Shown here in pieces: positions 1 to 12,199 of a stretch of 64,000 bases of DNA. Every line of letters begins with the position of its first letter. The first letter of the stretch is position 1. Both the position numbers and the translations under genes were made by a program. Source of the stretch: Luzula sylvatica (lineage: Eukaryota; Streptophyta; Magnoliopsida; Poales; Juncaceae); the NCBI GenBank assembly GCA_946800325.1, contig OX326957.1, positions 28,615,054-28,679,053 on the forward strand, in the 5' to 3' direction. The notes under the pieces are model-generated. The model searched no databases, was not told where the DNA came from, and worked only from the letters and a program-made list of their open reading frames with translations.

Positions 1-76
1 TCATACAAATATATAATTGTATTACAATAAAAAATATAATTTACATGCTCGCCGCGTAGCGCGAGTATTCTCCTAG
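1..76 (+). mobile_element. 3' terminus of a Helitron (body lies outside the window)
   Basis: A GC-rich hairpin at 48-65 has stem CTCG+CGC pairing with GCG+CGAG, one bulged C and a GTA loop. Seven bases later comes CTAG (73-76), followed by T. A hairpin just before a CTRR end inserted next to T is the signature of Helitron 3' ends. The sequence resuming at 77 is the interior of a MITE whose outer half is missing here, as expected if the Helitron split it. The AT-rich 1-47 would be the Helitron subterminal region. No coding part is visible, so autonomy cannot be judged. Confidence 0.65.
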
Positions 77-380
77 TTATTATAATTTCATGGATGTCTT
101 TTCTGTTAGATTTTTGTTAGTTATTCGTTAAGATTATTAAGATTATTGCTGATTTTTGTTTTTTCGATTTTACTTCCTATGTAAATAAGAAATACAATTT
201 ATGTCGGAAAAATCGAAAAAACACAAATTAGCTATAATTTTAAGGAACAGTTAACCGAAATCTAACAAAAAGGATATTCCTGAAATTTTAGTAGTTTTGT
301 TGGGGTATTCATGATATTTCCCGTTTTGCATGATATACGTTACATTTTGAGTTTTTGTAAGGGCACATATGAAATTCGGC
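77..380. mobile_element. Remnant of a fold-back MULE-type MITE, split by the Helitron
   Basis: The sequence folds back around the run of bases near 160-215: 'TTTTTCGATTTTAC' is answered by 'GAAAAATCGAAAAAAC' and the two halves mirror each other outwards. Read in reverse complement it matches the complete 375-bp MITE at 40575-40949, including the outer end AGCCGAATTTCATATG versus GGCCAAATTTCATACC. Only about one and a half arms remain because the Helitron end at 76 cuts it. No coding sequence. The block 381-540 next to it has no recognisable feature. Confidence 0.65.
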
Positions 381-540
381 TATCATTTTAATAGTGCAGG
401 ATTTTTTTAGCAATTAAACCCAACTAGGCTTTTTGCAATTTTGGCATAATCCAGGCTATTTTTGCAAATTACCATACAGTCGACTTTGAGCTGATTTTCC
501 GGATTAGTAGTTTCAGTAATCGACAAAAGAAAAAGAGTAA

Positions 541-549
541 TTGTAAAAA
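541..549. repeat. 9-bp target-site duplication, left (TTGTAAAAA)
   Basis: TTGTAAAAA directly precedes the element terminus GGGGAAATTTCTC and is repeated exactly at 3794-3802 directly after GAGAAATTTCCCC. A 9-bp duplication is diagnostic of Mutator-superfamily insertion. Confidence 0.9.
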
Positions 550-3500
550 GGGGAAATTTCTCATGTGTCCCTACTAAATTCATCAATTACATATATATCC
601 CTCTTAAGTTATTAATATCATATTTATCCCTACTAAATCTTATTAATATCAAATTTATCCAAAATTAACAATTCTGTTAAATTTAACAGAAAAATAATTT
701 AAAATGACTATTTTACCCCCTCATTTCATTAACCCTAACTTCAATAATAAAACCCCAAACCCGATAACATGCGACCACTCTATCTTCCCATCTTCATACT
801 GTCGTGAAGCTCTTCTCATGTTCATACACTGGTGCTCTTCTCTATCGTGAAGCTCAAGGAGGCAAAGATTCGGGGTATTAGCGAGGCGGTCTTGCGAGAC
901 GATCTGGTGCGGGTGAGGCGATCTGACAATTCCATCTTCTGGCGAGGTTTTCCCTTAGAGTGGTTTTCTCTTGGCGTGGTTTCTCCTGGCGAGGTTTGTT
1001 CTTATTTTGTTCTTGCGAGATTTCTATGTTGTTTGATTTTCTCTTGTATTTGCTCTTATTTTCTTCTTGTGAGTAATTTTGTTCAATTTGTTCTTTTTTT
1101 TGTTCAATTTGTTCCTGTTAGCAGTTTTGCTTCTATTTTGTTCGAATTTGAGAAGGAAAATTGGGCAATTGAACATTTTTATGGTAGAAGCATGAACAAT
1201 AGATCATGTTTATGGTTCAAGCATGAACAATTGAACAACGAACAAATTTTTGGTACGGGTTTATAATTTTATATATCTCCTTTTTGCTTATTTAGGCTCG
1301 AATTAACCGAAGCATGGTGAATACGAGTAACTGAATATCATCGAAGCTTAGACAATCAATGCTTGATATGGTAATACTTTTCTCCCTTTTTGCTTATTTA
1401 ATACAATTTTTACGATTTTTTCATTCATTTGGTGTATGATCCTTTCTAAATTAGGGGTTTAGGACACCCAATTTATTTTCGAACTGGGACAGAATGTTAA
1501 TAGACAATTGTGATTTAACTGGAGATCTCAATTATAGTTACTGTCCAGTGCAGTTGAACTGGAGAAGATCGCTAGGAATATCCAGAATTGTTTGCGAAGT
1601 TCTGGGCACCAGAAGGTCGATAATTGATTTATCTTAATAGTAAGTGTCAAATATGTTTTATATTCAACTGAATTTAGGGTTTAGTATAATATGCTGCATC
1701 TATAATTGATATTCATTACATGATAACAGAGAATATATTTGTTTATCAAATTTTATTTTAGCTTTATGTATATGTTGGATACATGCAACAAACAATTGAT
1801 GTGGATGGAGATGGAAGGCAAGCTAGATCATCATCAGGTAGTGAATGCTAGAGAGAGCAATAAGAAGAAAGGGGAGTGAGAGAAATGTAGAGCCCATTTT
1901 TTTTTCTTGATTTTGTCGTGTAATCACAATATAAATTTTCATGCTTATGGATGATCTTGTTTGTAACTCAAGTAAAGGATTCTTGGTATTTTATGAAATT
2001 CTCATTTAGCAGTAGGTCATTTTTTACTATTATTTACATTATGTTATGTTTTATTTTATTTTCATTTAGAATTGTTATGTTTTAATTCATAACTCATTTC
2101 ATTTGATTCAGTTTAATCAGTAAATTTGATGTATTTTGCATGTTCATGATATTATTAATTGTAATAATAGAGTTTGCATCTCAATCTAAGTTCCCACCTG
2201 GGATGAGTTCTCGCGACTTGATCGAGAGGAGGTTTGATGAAACAATTCACAACTCCTAAATAAAATAACTCAGAACAAACAAATCACAACTCTAGATATG
2301 TGTATAAAAATTCATGATTACATAAATATTAACCAAGGATTACATAAATTCTAGGCAAGATCATAACTCAAAATTACATAAATACTAGCTAAAGCTTCCA
2401 GTTTTTCCTCCATGCATATTATGCTTTTCGAGTAATTTTATCTGCACGAAATATTTGTTTCTTTTCCTCGATGTGAAAATTAGGGGTCTTAAAGTTCATC
2501 CTCGAAATACTTCCACTACCTATTTGAAACCAAAATGAAGATCATTTGTGTGCGGGCTCAAGTGCACTAGTTATCGCTGCGTATTTAAGTTCCAACTTCA
2601 AAATGGAGATAACATAATATTAGTTTTTCAGGAAAATCAAGCTGGATTATAGAGGAATAAATATGGGAATAAATATGAGCAATAGAAGGAAGATAAACCG
2701 CATGGCCAGTTCCGTTTTGGCAGCACTCAATGACGGGTTGAGAATCATGTCCTGTTTTTGCGAAGCATGTTTCCCAATCTTTGCATGTGTGGTTCACCAC
2801 CATAGTCTCCACGCAATTAATGAAACTGAAGTGCGCGTCCTGCAAAGTTTGCAATATTTAATAGGATAATTAATGTACATATCGATTTGTAAATGACAAA
2901 GATCATATCAACATTTTATAGTGTGAATCAAGATTAAATACTAGGGAGAAAAGTATTACCATATCGGGCCAAGAATTGATTGTCGAATCTTCAATGATAT
3001 TTAGTAAGCACTCATATTCACCATGCTTCAGAAAATTCTAGCCTAAATAAGCAAAAATGAGAGATATAAAATTATAAACTCATGCCATAAATTTGTTCGT
3101 TATTCAATTGTGCAAATGTTTGTTCAATTGTTCATGCTTGAACCATAAACATGTTCAACTTTCATGCTTCTACCATAAACATGCTCTATTGCCCAATTTC
3201 CCTTCTCAAATTCGAACAAAATAAGAGCAAAACTGCTAACAGGAACAAATTGAACAAAAAAAAGAACAAATTGAACAAAACTACTGTCTACTCACAAGAA
3301 GAAAATAAGAGCAAATACAAGAGAAAATCAACCAACATAGAAACCTCGCAAGAACAAAATAAGAGCAAACCGCGGCAAGAGAAAACCATGCCAGTAGTTG
3401 GAATCGTCGGGTCGCCTCACCCGCACCAGATTGTCTCGCCAGATCGCCTCGCCCATACCCCAAATCTTTGCCTCCTTGGGCTTCACGATGGAGAAGAGCA

Positions 3501-3793
3501 CCAGTGTATGAAGATGAGAAGAGCATCACGGAAGTATGAAGATGGAAAGATAGAGAGTACTCACATGTTATTGGGTTATCGGGTTTGGAGTTTTATTATT
3601 GGAGTTTTGTGTTAATGAATTGAGGGGTAAAATAGTCAATTCAAATTAATTTTCTGTTAAATTTAACCAAATTGTTAATTTTGGATAAATTTGATATTAG
3701 TAAGATTTAGTAGGGATAAATATGATATTATCAATTTAAGAGGAATAAATATGTAATTTATGAGTTTAGTAAGGATATAGGAGAAATTTCCCC
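550..3793. mobile_element. Non-autonomous long-TIR Mutator-like element (Pack-MULE)
   Basis: The 3244-bp element is bounded by a perfect 9-bp TSD (541-549 and 3794-3802). It has unusually long terminal inverted repeats of about 840 bp, 550-1385 and 2950-3793. Matching landmarks include GGGGAAATTTCTC at the tips, the block around 860-1010 with its mate around 3330-3490, and 'AAGCATGGTGAATA' near 1310 with its mate near 3015. The unique interior, about 1390-2945, holds a fragment of a GILT-like gene and otherwise AT-rich sequence. No transposase is seen, so it must be mobilised in trans. The TIR-internal reading frames at 832-1266 and 3151-3615 are the two strands of the same repeat and look non-coding. 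A related terminus flanks the copia element at 32834. Confidence 0.92.
2699..2839 (-). pseudogene. Captured exon of a GILT-like (lysosomal thiol reductase family) gene
   Basis: The minus strand reads DAHFSFINCVETMVV, then a WETCF motif, then a VIECC..GTGHA segment. The order FINCVE, WETCF, IECC/DCY, GxG is that of the middle of the gamma-interferon-inducible thiol reductase (GILT) family, which reduces disulfides in vacuolar or lysosomal compartments. The homologous segment starts right after a plausible acceptor (TTTGCAG|G) and ends at a plausible donor (GCG|GTTTAT), so it looks like a single captured exon of about 47 codons. The CxxC active-site exon is absent, so it cannot encode a working enzyme. 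It lies inside the MULE at 550-3793. The call rests on motif memory, not on an alignment. Confidence 0.6.
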
Positions 3794-3802
3794 TTGTAAA
3801 AA
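3794..3802. repeat. 9-bp target-site duplication, right (TTGTAAAAA)
   Basis: Exact copy of 541-549, directly outside the right TIR tip. Confidence 0.9.
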
Positions 3803-4085
3803 AAATTCCTTTTTCCTGAACTTGAAAACCTCCTCCGACAATATTGACAATTTGATGGGAATAATTATTAATTATACAATGCTTTCTTTTCCACCAATTT
3901 TATGGTGAACTAAAAAATGTGTTCTTACAATTTATCACTAGTCATTAATAACGAAAATAAAATTAGTGCCGAACTAACATCATTGATATTTCCCACTTAC
4001 AAGAACACAAAAAAAAAAAAAAAAAAAAAAACTCAAATCCCCCACCAAATTCTTTCAACAATTTCACTTTGGAAACTAAAAGTTA
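3803..4085. other. Region 3' of the B-box gene
   Basis: AT-rich spacer downstream of the minus-strand B-box gene, with a poly(A) run of about 23 bases near 4010-4031 on the plus strand (poly-T in the gene's own sense). No gene or repeat family recognised. Confidence 0.5.
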
Positions 4086-4601
4086 TCATACCATTTGCCG
4101 CAAATCAGATTGATCCATTCCATCCCTCTTCGACGTGGATCCTTCGCTACTCGACCCGTCGCTAACTTCCGGCGATCCGATCCTCCCCCACGGCACCACT
4201 TGATTATCTCCCTCCTCCTCCATTTCCATCTCCTCCTCTTCCTCCTCCTCCTCGTCCTGAGTCTCCTCGGTCTCGCACTCTTCTCCCTCGTCATTATCAT
4301 CGTTACTCTCGCTCTCGGTTTCGAAGCAACATTGAGGGCAAAGGGACACCGTAGGGGGTAGCCGTTCGCCCGAGGCCTTCCAAGCGGTGGGGCGGTGACA
4401 AGAACGGCAGAGCAAAGCTCGAGAGTGACGCGCTACGAGGAAATTGGCGCTGTGGACTCGCGAATCGCAGTCCCAACATAGCGTCGCATCGTCGGACTCG
4501 CAGTACGTTCGAGCTTCCCCGCTGCAGAGCACGCATTTCAAGCCGGTGTTTGTATTGGTTCGGTAATTCGTGTCCAATCTTGCTAATTTATTGTCTCCCA
4601 T
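4086..4601 (-). CDS. B-box zinc-finger protein (small BBX class)
   Basis: The 171-residue protein starts MGDNKLARL. An N-terminal B-box has spaced zinc ligands C23, C26, C34, C42, C45, H50 and H58, with the family string CWDCDSRVHSANFLVARH. A second, degenerate cysteine-rich segment follows at about 65-95 (LLCRSC ... SLCPQCC). The C-terminal half is strongly acidic (runs of E/D at about 100-135), then a Ser-rich tail ending RQMV. Plant BBX proteins bind zinc and act as nuclear transcription cofactors in light and flowering signalling. There is no CCT domain, so this belongs with the short BBX proteins that act mainly through protein-protein contacts. The start is the first Met of the frame, after a GA-rich leader in a pyrimidine/purine-biased upstream region (4602-4800). 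A GT at the end of the frame could be a donor, so a further exon is not excluded. Confidence 0.85.
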   Translation of the reverse strand: MGDNKLARLDTNYRTNTNTGLKCVLCSGEARTYCESDDATLCWDCDSRVHSANFLVARHSRALLCRSCHRPTAWKASGERLPPTVSLCPQCCFETESESNDDNDEGEECETEETQDEEEEEEEEMEMEEEGDNQVVPWGRIGSPEVSDGSSSEGSTSKRDGMDQSDLRQMV

Positions 4602-6094
4602 TGTTTGCCCTTTTTAATGGGTGGAGAGGAGAGGAGAGAAATAGAATGTGTTGATTTCAAAGAAGAGAAACAAACAATGGGGGGGGGAGTCTTAAGCCAC
4701 CATTTATGACTATGAAAGAAGAATGGACCAAGAGATGATGATGGTGATTTCACTGATTTGGGTCTATTTTCTCTCACTTCATGGTGAATAGTATATTCTT
4801 AAAAGTATATGAGATTATATTATGCTTAATTTGTGTATAAAATGTAGTTGTTAGTAATACATGGGGCCAAAAACTAGGTTGTGTGATTTTGATGTCTACT
4901 AGAAAAAGAATTGTAAGAATTTCCGAAATAGCAAAGTTTATTTAACAAGCAAATAAGACCGTTAAAATTTTGAAGTACCCTTTTATTAATTATTGCAATA
5001 TTCATTAAAAAGAAATTGATGAGATTTTTTTTAAAGAAAATAGATTTATTAATAAACTAAAAAGTAAGATCAATATTTCAAGAAAAATATGGACATACGA
5101 ATATTTAATGGTTTGCTTTAGATTATAGTACTTGACATCGAAATTATGAGCCACACAAACAATGACCCCTTGGGCTTATTAAATTCAACCAATAGAGCAC
5201 AAGTACACATATTTTTGGTAAAACAAGTACTTGGACTTGGTGTAATCCTTTTTGTTAAGGTCATGGCAGGAAACTAAAAATGCTTTCATATTTTCTTTCT
5301 TACCCCTACAAAGTGTCAAATATCATAATTATTCATAAAACACGAAATATATCATGAATAATCTTGTATAACACACCGACCTGTAATTTATGAATCCACA
5401 GTGATAAAATTAATGTTTTAAATTGCGATATATCGAACAGTAATTTACACGTAATTATTGTTATTGTTTTCTGTAACAAACGATATAACGTTGTTATTTA
5501 GTAGATTGTGATATCGTATATATATATATATTTTTTTAATATTTACGTTACATCGGCTCTGTTGAATTGCTAGTTAAATTATTGGACAAAGTTAATGTAT
5601 AAAATAATAGTCATATTTAATTATTATTATGTAGAACATAGTCAATTATATATCAATATAAATTAATATGTTATATTTGGAAATAATTTTTTTCAGGGTT
5701 ACATATGAAATTATGTCTTCATCTAATTTTTTTGTTTGCATGATTTAGGGTCCAATTACTTACATCACCATCCACATGGATCTTATTATATTCACTAAAT
5801 AAAAAACAAAAGTAAATTATTCCAGTTCATGACTTTGTCAAAATATTTCTTCTTTTTCAAATGCTTTCCAAAATAAAGCCCCTTTAAAAAGTCATCAAAA
5901 CTATTATTTGCCCCAATTTTCTTTAATTTGCACATAATAATAACTTTTCACAACATTTCCCAGAATCTTCAATTTGGGAAGAATAAATGAATAATTCAAC
6001 ACATAATTATAACGAAAATGATGAGTAGAAAAAGAATTATTTAGCCTAGGAACTTGTAGTTGAAAATAACGAGATAGATACATGATATACATCC

Positions 6095-6097
<3 letters not shown>
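4602..6097. other. B-box gene upstream region and AT-rich intergenic DNA
   Basis: 4602-4800 is the likely promoter and 5' leader of the minus-strand B-box gene (CT-rich in gene sense). From 4800 on the sequence is AT-rich with short A/T runs and an (AT)n tract near 5515-5530. No coding or repeat structure that I can support. Confidence 0.45.
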
Positions 6098-6146
<49 letters not shown>

Positions 6147-6160
6147 AGGGGGGGAGGAGG
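6098..6160. repeat. (GA)n microsatellite followed by a G-rich tract
   Basis: About 43 bases of alternating GA (6098-6140) run directly into G-runs separated by single A (6141-6160). 6161-6680 is otherwise unannotated AT-rich sequence. Confidence 0.9.
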
Positions 6161-6689
6161 AACCCGCGTGGCACGGCATGGGCCACGACTCACGAGCATT
6201 GGAAATTTGGCCATGATTTGCGGTCAGTAAAATGGTGATGTGGGGGAGAGCATGTGAGTTGGTTTACTTGGATGCATGGCCTAATTGACATGTGGAATGA
6301 GCCCATATTCCATTCCACCAAATCCAGATATTCTCTCAACTTGGAAGGATGACATGTCACTATGGATTTGGATTGGGAATTTTACTTTGCACCTAAACTC
6401 ATCTTTCCCATAGTCTATGCTTATTTCAAGGAAAATTAAGAAATAATTACAAACCCAATTAATACGTTAATTTCAACCTATCAATAAAAATAAATACTAA
6501 TTAATCATTAATTTATTTTTACATATAAATTTGATATTATCGTGATATCAATTACAACATCCAGAATAAAAGGCAATGATTTGTGGGTACTATGACCTCA
6601 TTTTGAAAACATACTAATTATTAATAAAATATTATATTCTTTCCAATCTAGCTTCGGTTTTTCTTTTTTTAAATAATTTTTATTGTTGT

Positions 6690-7233
6690 CAATGTTACAG
6701 AAATCGCTCGGCGCTGGCTAGTCGGAAGGGGACCATGGAGCGCCCAATGATAAATCGGAAATCACGACGGATTGTACATTTTTACACATTTAAAATCAAA
6801 ATTAATTAAAAACATACAAATCATATTAATAAGTAGCGAATATATTTTCATTAAAAAAATAATCTACATCTCATAACCTTAACTGATAATTTAAATAACA
6901 TAACAAAATGTATGATAACATAAGATTATCACAAAACACAAAATCCACAAATAAGAAACGCCAATTTAAATCATAAAATCATTTTTTGTAGAAATCTGAA
7001 AAAATAAAATAAAAGGCAAAAAAAAAAAACTTGTAATAAATATGAAAATTTTAGCCAAAAAAATTTCGGCACAAAAAGAAACTTGTAAAAATCGGTTTGG
7101 CGGACGTTCGACGGGCTTGACGGGTGCTTGGCCTGCCACGCAGAAAAATTCAAGGAGTTATCGAGACTGCGGACCATTGACTAGCGATTAGTCGGTGACT
7201 AATCGGCCGCCAAGATCGATTTCTCGAACACTG
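6690..7233. mobile_element. Non-autonomous hAT element (544 bp)
   Basis: The element is flanked by a perfect 8-bp direct repeat ATTGTTGT at 6682-6689 and 7234-7241, the TSD size of hAT elements. It has CA..TG termini and imperfect terminal inverted repeats (CAATGTTACAGAAATCG versus CAGTGTTCGAGAAATCG). GC-rich subterminal blocks with repeated GGC/CGACTAG-type words lie at both ends (6708-6775 and 7090-7220), and an AT-rich centre lies between. No transposase frame; the reading frame at 6971-7177 runs through the subterminal repeat and is not a gene. Confidence 0.88.
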
Positions 7234-7241
7234 ATTGTTGT

Positions 7242-9690
7242 TCATAAGTAACAGTTCAAGACTCAACTAGTTACTTTTTGCTTATTTGTAGTTTTAAATA
7301 TTTTTATGATTTATTTGTATTTTGAATCTTATTTAAATCTCAAACCTTGAAATATCAAATATTTCTATATAAAAGATTTAAAACCATTACTAGTTAATTT
7401 TTTATCTATAATAATAAATTATTGTCCATAACGAGTTTGATAGGTTTCAAAGAAAATTATAATAATGATGAATAAAAACAATTTTGACTAGATAATACTT
7501 TCAATTTTAATACTGAAAAGAATGGAATGTTAATTTTTTTTTTTTACTTTCACGATAGAATATTTTTTGATAATTTGAGTAGCGGTCACAAACTCTGGTT
7601 ATGACATCCAAAATGCCGGGGCCGGCCTGATTAATATTCATATCTTTTTCCTCCATTGTATTTTTTATACGTGTGTAGTTTATGTTCCTTTTAATATTTT
7701 CAATGTTCGTTTGCAAGTAATTGAATGACAAAAAATATGGAAATAAACATCCTCATGGAATAATATTCCAGGCAACACTATTTCGTGTTATTTTGTTATA
7801 TATTTGTTTATATCTTATTTTATTCATAAAAAGTATGCTAATGAGATAATCACATCGTTTATATTGTTTTTTGTCGTGCATGTATTTTTTTTTTTTTTAA
7901 ACGAAACATAATTATTGAATCGTGAATATTTTTAATTTGTGATACCAGTGAGTTTTGTTTTTAATAATAAATGAAGAAAGTTCATGTGTCATCCATCCGT
8001 TGATGAAAATGAGGATCGAATTCATAATTTTTCGTAATATATATATTTTTTTTTGTGTCTCGGGAGAGATTTGAACGCCGAAACTTTGGTTTCATATTTT
8101 TGTCATGAATGTGTTTACAAATAGGAGTTTTTTGATGATTCATTTTCAGGTTAGGGCTGGTCAGTTTGATTTGAGTCCATATTGGATTGAATTAGGTTTG
8201 TGTCAGCACGTACGTCTAGTCTGGTGTTGTGTTGGTTCCAAGTCCGTGCCATAAATTTGTCGTCGTACAGTTGTACTTCATTTAATATTTCTCGAACTTT
8301 AAACCATACCAAAAAATAATGTATTCTAGTATATACGATAAATATAATACGAAATAAAATAAAATAAAATGTCGGTACTAGGAAGGAACGAAGAAAAACT
8401 AGTGGTAGAAATTTCATCAGAATCATGTGTGGTGTGGAGAAGTTTTAACGGACACGGATACGATGCACGTGGCGTGAATTGCACGGCCCATTGATAAATC
8501 GAGTCTGATTCGGACCCACTTTCCTCGGACCCATTATGATCTTGTGAACCACAATTTGGGGATGCTTAATTCCCTTTTACGATGCATATATTTCATTTTA
8601 TTATATTTCAGAATCAAATCACTTTTGATGGAACAATAGGATGTTCTTCTTGAGCTTTTTCCTTTTTTCTCTTTTTTGCCTTGTTGTTCTTTTTTTTTTC
8701 TTCATATGGAGAATCATTAGAGAACATAATTTATTGGGTATTCAGCAAGCCATGTAACAGAATTATTTTATTTTATTTTTGAGGCTGGTATGCAAAATTG
8801 TAAAACCAAAGTATAACATTTTAGAGGGCCTACATGGTGCCACCAGATTTTTCACAAAAGATTCTCAATTTAATGATTAATTAACATTAATACATGTCAT
8901 ATTTTAATCGTGATAATTAATATTAATGATAATTAATATTTTGAAATTATAATAAATCAAAGTATCATAAAACAATTGGCTCGATTTTATACATAACATA
9001 TCATGAAAATTTCTTCACTATAACATTTTTGAACATTTGGGTCAGGGTTAGGCCGCTCCTAAATTACTATTGGGTCGGTTTTTATGTTTGGATAAGGCCG
9101 CCCCTACTTTTATTTGTGTATTTTTTATGTCAAAGTGTCAGTGTATTTTCCTGCACACTGTTTTGGGTCTGGCCGACCCTGAGTATTGTTGAGACGATTT
9201 CATAATTGGGACAACCCGACCCTGATTATATATAATTACTATTTAATTTAGGCAATTCACATTTCATTACTATATCTAAAGTATTTCATTACTATATCAA
9301 AAGTATGGGTTATCGATTTATTTACGATGCTATAATTAGATCTTTGATGTATCGTGAAAATATAAAAAATATATCCGTAAAATTCAATTATTAAAATAAT
9401 CGAATATACATGTGAAGTATTTGATACGGATCGTAACTATATTGTATATGTATTGAATACCCTTATTTTTAGGATTTGTTCAGTTTTTTAAAATAAAAAA
9501 ATACATAACACAACTATCGCCTCGTTAATCCAAATATATTCTATGCTTATTTGGCGCAAAGAAAAATTTGTTCCGATTCATTCTTCTATTCTACTTTATG
9601 TCATCATTTATGAGCATGTCATGTCGACTGTCGTTCGTGCATTAGATTTATGAACAACTATTAATATCGGCGAGTATAAAAACAAAGATA
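7242..9690. other. AT-rich intergenic DNA
   Basis: No gene found on either strand. 9030-9240 repeats the words GGCCGCCCCT / GGCCGACCCTGA in a decayed pattern, which may be an old satellite or TE remnant. Short frames here are isolated and lack recognisable domains. Confidence 0.4.
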
Positions 9691-9699
9691 AATACTAAG

Positions 9700-9835
9700 T
9701 AGAGTCACATATCCCAGTTGGTTAAGCGAGAGTTACAAAAAAATCATACTTGTTGAGAGACTTTGTGTTTAATTCTCATTGACATAAATTGATGAAAAAC
9801 ATATGAAATTTCTTCATTTAAAAACTAAGTATTTT
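9700..9835 (+). mobile_element. Probable tRNA-derived SINE remnant
   Basis: 'CCCAGTTGGTTAAGCGAG' resembles a Pol III A box and 'GTGTTTAATTCTCATTG' about 50 bases later resembles a B box (GGTTCGANTCC), as in tRNA-derived SINEs. A tail TTGATGAAAAACATATGAAATTTCTTC follows in pieces; similar tails occur near 16155-16230, 50320-50400 and 50665-50740, which supports a dispersed family. No clear TSD was found here. 9836-10849 is plain AT-rich sequence. Confidence 0.5.
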
Positions 9836-11509
9836 ACATGAATCCAAATAAAATTGAACGGTAAAAAATGTAAATTGTCACGGAGGATATTATTCAACGA
9901 ATTCAAAGTATCTTATCATAATATTATCTTGTATATATCAAAATATGCACTTATCACAAAAAAAAAAATCGTATTCAAATTATATAAAATGGATCCAAAC
10001 GTCCTAAAAACAAATACATAAGAAAACATAAAACAAAATTAAACAGTGTATATACAGATACAAAGTGGAATTAGAAGAGTTATGCATGTGTTAGAAATAA
10101 TTAAATCACTTTATTTAAATAGTTGATAGAGATTGGTATCATGCATCCTATAATTATTTTCTGCAAGTTAATCAAGATGATAAGGGCTATAATTAAAATT
10201 GTGCTTTCGAGGTTGGGACCAGTTTGGTGCAAGTCATCATTAATTTGGGTCTATTTTTTCTGGTCCGAGTAATTAGGAATATTTTCATGTGTACTTCCGC
10301 TAATAGAATATATTGAGTTTTGATAATTACTACAAATTGACATTAGGAATACAGAATCGCAGATAATATATTTTTTTAGTTTCTAACCAATACAGGATTT
10401 TTTTTTTTTTTTAAATAATAGGGCAGGGGATTTTTCCAGATATATTCCATAAATATTATATACAACCTGTGGTTCATCAACTTTTAACGAGCTCAACTGG
10501 TGAAGGCTTCTAACTAAATTATATAATACGAAAAGTATTTTTATGACACTAGTTTATTAATTTATATATACTATGGAGTTGATTCCCATACGGATCAACA
10601 ATATAATAAACTCGGATTCAAGTTGAACTAAATTAAGCCAAATAAATATTCACATTTTTTTAGAGAACATGGAATTCGGTTAATTCTTTTTTATTAACTC
10701 ATAATTATATTGTGAAAATGTATCGTCCGATTTTTTTTCATGGATATCAATGATGATCAATTTCACAATCTCTCACAATATATAATTTTTTTGTATTTCA
10801 TACTCAATCAAGTGAATTATGAATTCATTGACTGTCTCGTTTGAATTACATTTGCTTTTTTTTCTCGCATTGAGAAGAAATTGCTCTTAAATAAGCAGTT
10901 CATTAAAGTGATTTACTACACAATTTGATAGTTTGCATTATATTTGCATGTTATAGAAATGTTTGTCACGATATTGTCGATAACTAAAACAATAAGCATG
11001 AGTGTACCAGCTTTTTAAAATGTTCAAAAAACGTGAACATTCACACTTTCGGTATTTTTGACCTCATATAAAGAAGAGATGGTGTGTGATCACAACAACA
11101 TAAAAATGAATGAACTGATATAAAATTGTTCAAAAAAATTGATATTAAGATATCGGAGAAAATCAAGTAAATCAAATAATGATAATAATGCCAACAAATT
11201 TCTCTGATTTCTTTTTTAATATGACGCGAAAATAGTTAGTGTGTCGAGTCATATTACACTCTTTGGATCGGAATTGACGGAGCCGAGTGTCAGGTCAATA
11301 ACTGACTTCGCTAAGTACCTTTGGATGCCGTCAATGACGATGAGATCACAAGACTGTAGTGATTTTTTTTGTTTTATTTAAAAGATATAATTCAAGATGA
11401 ATATTTTATTCAAACTAACCAATTTGTGTTTTTTTATAATGATTTTTGTATTCAGTATAGTCGAGAAGATCAACCTGAAATTAACAAGGAAATGTTCTCT
11501 GGCCAAACA

Positions 11510-12160
11510 TGTAAATATTTAGTGTGATTAAATCATTATATCTTTTCGTTGTAATGCAATCCATAACTTGTTTCTAACTCTTTTTTTTTTGTAATGCAAG
11601 TATTCTGTGTTCAAAAGAAAAGCAGGAAAATTGGATAAGATATTCACTATGACACAAAAGGAATTAAATTTTTTTTTGTTGTTGAGAAAATAATAGAGTG
11701 GACTCAAAGTTCCACTTCTATTTTATATTGATCAATACATTTTACAAAGTTTTATAAGGGTCTTAGATGAAATATCCTAACCCCAACTTAGAGTTGTACT
11801 TAAGGCTTATGTCTCACAAATATTAAACACCACTAAAACTATTAGCCTTAGACAAAGTACAAAATAAATGATAAAAAACTATAACTTGAAATCCTTTGCA
11901 TGTTAATCCTTTCAATCCAGGAATTAAATATTTACCAAGGAAAATTGGAAAAGCAGGAAAATAGTTTGTGCCTTGTTTCAAACTCATTTCTTTTGTAATG
12001 CAATATAAAAGTAGTATATTTATAAGATTTGTTGTTCTTGATGTTTGTTTTTTGATAAAAATTGTGACTTTAAATTTGCAAGACCAATCCCTTTATTCTT
12101 CACATAGTTTCAATATCACCCTTAAAACTCCCTAAATACATATAGCTCTAAAAAATGAAA
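11510..12160. repeat. Inverted copy of the segment at 15380-15890
   Basis: Blocks such as 'CTTGTTTCTAACTC..TTGTAATGCAAGTATT' (11573-11610) and 'GATAAAAATTGTGACTTTAAAT' (near 12054) read in reverse complement at 15640-15830, and the block at 12080-12170 reads in reverse at 15380-15490. Internal rearrangement is evident: 'TTGTAATGCA' occurs twice, near 11590 and 11993. This is a third, diverged copy of part of the large palindrome. Confidence 0.6.
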
Positions 12161-12199
12161 AAAAAATTATATTATCAATTCCCTACAATTAAATATTAG

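Noticed and set aside
832..1266. 144-codon frame, and its counterpart at 3151-3615
   Set aside because: Both lie in the two long TIRs of the MULE and are the same sequence on opposite strands; no recognisable protein.
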